A DNA stretch of 7,482 nucleotides, taken from NCBI GenBank assembly GCA_013812515.1, contig JACCTI010000027.1, positions 1 through 7,482 on the forward strand, read 5' to 3'. Within the stretch, counting starts at the first letter, position 1; each line of letters begins with the position of its first letter. Of the stretch, positions 5,414-7,482 are shown piece after piece. The notes under the pieces are model-generated. The model had not been told where the DNA came from and searched no databases. It saw only the letters and a program-made list of their open reading frames with translations. This stretch comes from Chthoniobacterales bacterium. Its GTDB lineage: Bacteria > Verrucomicrobiota > Verrucomicrobiia > Chthoniobacterales > UBA10450. Made by a program: the position numbers and the translations under genes.

Positions 5414-7482
5414 CTAAACCGCGGCGTCGAGATCGACGAGAATCTCGCGCGGCTTCGCGCCTTCGCCGGGTCCCAATATGCCGCGCTGCTCCAGAATATC
5501 AACGATCCGGGCCGCGCGCGTGTAACCAAGGCGGAGCCGACGTTGCAGCAGGGAAGTCGATGCTCGTTTTTCCTGGCGAATAATCTCCAGACATTTCTCG
5601 ACCAGTTCTTCGTCTTCTTCGGTCACGTCTTCATCCGGATCGCCGCTCGCATCGCTCGAAATCTTTTCATGAATGGCGAGATCGTAGGCGACCGGACTTT
5701 GTGCGCAGACGAAGTCGACGAGGCGCCGGATTTCGTCGTCCGTCACCAGCACGCCCTGCGCGCGGATGAGGCGCGAGGTGCTTGGCGGAAGGTAGAGCAT
5801 ATCACCCTGGCCTAACAAACGATCGGCGCCGTTCTCATCCAAAATAACGCGGCTGTCGATCTTCGACGCGACCTGAAAAGCGATCCGGCTGGGGATATTC
5901 GCCTTGATCACACCCGTGATGACGTCGGCGCGCGGCGTCTGTGTCGCGACGATGATGTGGATACCGGCGGCGCGAGCCATTTGCGTGATCCGCGCAATCG
6001 CGCTTTCCACATCCGCCGGCGCGGTCTGCATTAAGTCCGCCAACTCATCGATGATCACGACGATATAAGGGAGCTTGTCCGGAATGATCGGCTCGTCGTC
6101 GCGCGGGACCGTGATTGTTGTAGCCGGGGGCGATGACCCCGGCTTGCCTGATGTAAGGTCGAGCTCGCGATCAGCATCTTCGCGGCCGGGGTCTTCGCCC
6201 CCGGCTACAACTGCCTTCGCCGGCCGCGCGTTAAAACTGGTCACGTTTCGCACGCCTGTCCTGGCAAAGATTTTGTAGCGATTCTCCATCTCGATGATGA
6301 CGTGCCGGAGCGCGAGCAGCACCTTTTTCGGATCAGTCACCACGGGAATAATGAGATGCGGCAAGTCATTGTAGACCTGCATTTCCACCACCTTCGGATC
6401 GATCATGATGAAGCGCAGCTCCTCCGGCGTGAAGCGATAGAGCATGCTTGCGATGAGCGCGTTGATGCAGACGCTCTTGCCACTCCCGGTGGTGCCGGCG
6501 ACGAGCAGGTGCGGCATCTGCGCGAGGTCAGCAATGATGGTCTTGCCATAGACGTCCTTGCCGAGCGCGATCGGCAGTTTCGCTTTGCTCTCGGTCCAAT
6601 CAGGAGACTGCATCAGGTCGCGTAGCGTCACCTTGACCTTGCGGCTGTTTGCGAGCTCGATCCCAACCGTGTCCTTGCCCGGAATCGGCGCGAGAATATT
6701 GATGCGCTCGGCGCGGGTTGCACGGGCGAGATCGCGTTCCAGGCTCACGATCTTGTCCACCCGCACGCCCTTTGCGGGATAGACTTCGTAGCGCGTGATC
6801 GTGGGGCCTTTCGTGATATCGCCGGGCGCAACCGCGATTCCAAACTGCGCGAGCGTGTCAATCAGGGTCTTCTGAATTAGCTCCAGTTCCGCCGGGTCGG
6901 CGGCCACGCGTCCCTCCAGGTCGTGTTCGTCTAACAAATCCAACCCCGGGAGCGCATAGTTCTCCGGATCCCATTTCTGATTTGTCAGACCCTCCGGTGT
7001 CCTGACCTCTTTGTTCTTGCCGCGCAGTTCGGCGAGCGACGGCTTCTTGCGCCCGTCGGGCAGGCCCGACGGCAACGCGGTTGTGTCCACGACTTTCGGC
7101 TTGGGCCGGTCGGTCAGCTCTTCGGCGGAAAAGAACGCGCCAGCTTGCTCCGGAACGGGCGCGCCTTTCTTTTTCAGTTGCCGCTCGATCGTTCGTTGCT
7201 GCTTCGCGAGTTCGCGCTGGCTGATCTCCAGTTGTCCCTTTAAATCCGTGCGGCGCATGCTCCGTTTGAAGCGCCACTCGCGAAACGTGATCACGCTGCG
7301 CCGGAGCGCCGCGACGGTTTGCCGCACGATGTGGATCGGTCGCAGTCCCGTCATGAGGATGATGCTGGTCGCGTAAAGTCCGGCGAGGAGAATGGTGGAA
7401 CCGACGTGGCCCATCATGCGCTGGAGAACGTTGCGTCCGACGGCGTACCCGACCCAGCCGCCCGGGCCCTGGATATTGAAGG
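5414..7482 (-). CDS. ftsK: DNA translocase FtsK/SpoIIIE, 5' end outside window, with a palindrome-encoded insert
   Basis: FtsK is a septal, membrane-anchored, hexameric DNA pump that clears chromosome ends through the closing septum and activates XerCD at dif. The frame stays open past the ATG at 7417 to the window edge. The upstream residues (NIQGPGGWVGYAVGRNVLQR) look like the last part of the FtsK 4TM domain, so the true start lies beyond the window. Numbering from Met 7417: a last transmembrane helix at about 5-25; a charged, probably coiled linker at 50-85; the alpha and beta motor domains from about 170 to 590, with Walker A GTTGSGKS at 308-315 and Walker B IVVIIDE ending at Asp457-Glu458; then an acidic hinge and the winged-helix gamma domain at 601-667 (LLQRRLRLGYTRAARIVDIL), which reads the polar KOPS sequences. 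Residues 403-434 derive from an inserted palindromic element, located between the Walker motifs in a region that varies among FtsK proteins. Confidence 0.95.
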   Translation of the reverse strand, partial: FNIQGPGGWVGYAVGRNVLQRMMGHVGSTILLAGLYATSIILMTGLRPIHIVRQTVAALRRSVITFREWRFKRSMRRTDLKGQLEISQRELAKQQRTIERQLKKKGAPVPEQAGAFFSAEELTDRPKPKVVDTTALPSGLPDGRKKPSLAELRGKNKEVRTPEGLTNQKWDPENYALPGLDLLDEHDLEGRVAADPAELELIQKTLIDTLAQFGIAVAPGDITKGPTITRYEVYPAKGVRVDKIVSLERDLARATRAERINILAPIPGKDTVGIELANSRKVKVTLRDLMQSPDWTESKAKLPIALGKDVYGKTIIADLAQMPHLLVAGTTGSGKSVCINALIASMLYRFTPEELRFIMIDPKVVEMQVYNDLPHLIIPVVTDPKKVLLALRHVIIEMENRYKIFARTGVRNVTSFNARPAKAVVAGGEDPGREDADRELDLTSGKPGSSPPATTITVPRDDEPIIPDKLPYIVVIIDELADLMQTAPADVESAIARITQMARAAGIHIIVATQTPRADVITGVIKANIPSRIAFQVASKIDSRVILDENGADRLLGQGDMLYLPPSTSRLIRAQGVLVTDDEIRRLVDFVCAQSPVAYDLAIHEKISSDASGDPDEDVTEEDEELVEKCLEIIRQEKRASTSLLQRRLRLGYTRAARIVDILEQRGILGPGEGAKPREILVDLDAAV
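6117..6211. repeat. REPIN-like palindromic element, GTTGTAG family, translated inside ftsK
   Basis: This is the best preserved copy, 95 bp long. Its arms 6117-6143 and 6185-6211 are 27 bp each and pair at 26 of 27 positions. Each arm also folds on itself as GCCGGGG...CCCCGGC with a 7-bp stem. The spacer is 41 bases (6144-6184). On the coding strand it adds about 32 residues: VVAGGEDPG, then a charged spacer peptide, then GKPGSSPPATT. The arms, the GTTGTAG/CTACAAC ends and the first-arm reading frame are shared with the rimO copy. No obvious target-site duplication is visible at its borders. Confidence 0.92.
7053..7072. repeat. Short perfect palindrome within the ftsK linker region
   Basis: CCGTCGGGC (7053-7061) and GCCCGACGG (7064-7072) form a perfect 9-bp inverted repeat around two central bases. 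It lies in the variable linker of FtsK and encodes PSGLPDG. It lacks the GTTGTAG or CGGCGGTC signatures of the longer elements, so it may be a solo relic of another repeat family or simply chance in GC-rich DNA. Confidence 0.4.

Noticed and set aside
4348..5417. Long + strand open frames (about 250 codons) opposite rodZ
   Set aside because: They are antisense to a gene with clear HTH, membrane and C-terminal domains, and their translations are Gly/Arg/Ser-rich without any family motif, as expected in GC-rich DNA.
6117..6211. Rho-independent terminator or CRISPR repeats
   Set aside because: The hairpins are inside an open gene with no T-run, and the copies are isolated inverted pairs rather than regularly spaced direct repeats.

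Overview
The window is a compact, GC-rich bacterial chromosomal segment of housekeeping genes. The style of the genes suggests a member of the Verrucomicrobia, probably a soil Chthoniobacterales-type lineage. The hints are the ftsK-rodZ-rimO order, the look of the FtsK and RimO proteins, start sites with little Shine-Dalgarno signal, and a proline-rich tail-anchored protein with KKETxR motifs. This placement is inference from memory of such genomes, not a database result.

Layout. On the + strand are the 3' end of a UDP-glucose 6-dehydrogenase gene (1-336) and a complete rsmB-type 16S rRNA m5C methyltransferase gene (354-1604). A 116-base convergent gap follows. All remaining genes are on the minus strand and read right to left: ftsK (5' end beyond the window, 7482-5414), a rodZ-like membrane HTH gene (5390-4413), rimO (about 4408-2915), a proline-rich tail-anchored protein of unknown function (2824-2054) and trxA (2050-1721). 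The gaps between the minus-strand genes are 23, 4, 90 and 3 bases. This suggests one operon, or two (ftsK-rodZ-rimO and the proline-rich gene-trxA). The gene set covers chromosome segregation and division (FtsK), cell shape (RodZ), ribosome modification (RimO, RsmB), thiol redox (TrxA) and sugar-nucleotide supply for surface polysaccharide (UDP-glucose dehydrogenase).

The most notable content is not a gene. Three related palindromic elements of 72-95 bp begin with GTTGTAG and end with CTACAA(C/G). Each consists of two 27-bp REP-like arms in inverted orientation (one arm is shortened in one copy), and each full arm can fold on itself. One copy lies in the convergent gap (1617-1688). The other two lie inside conserved coding sequences and are translated in frame: in rimO between the N-terminal domain and the radical SAM domain (3881-3958), and in ftsK between Walker A and Walker B (6117-6211). 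In both genes the first arm is read in the same frame and gives the peptide (L/V)VAGG(A/E)DPG. A second, unrelated double-hairpin element built on CGGCGGTC/GACCGCCG (4325-4383) encodes most of an N-terminal extension of RimO. The picture resembles REPIN-type elements in architecture, but with protein-coding insertion like the Rickettsia palindromic elements. No transposase is present in the window.
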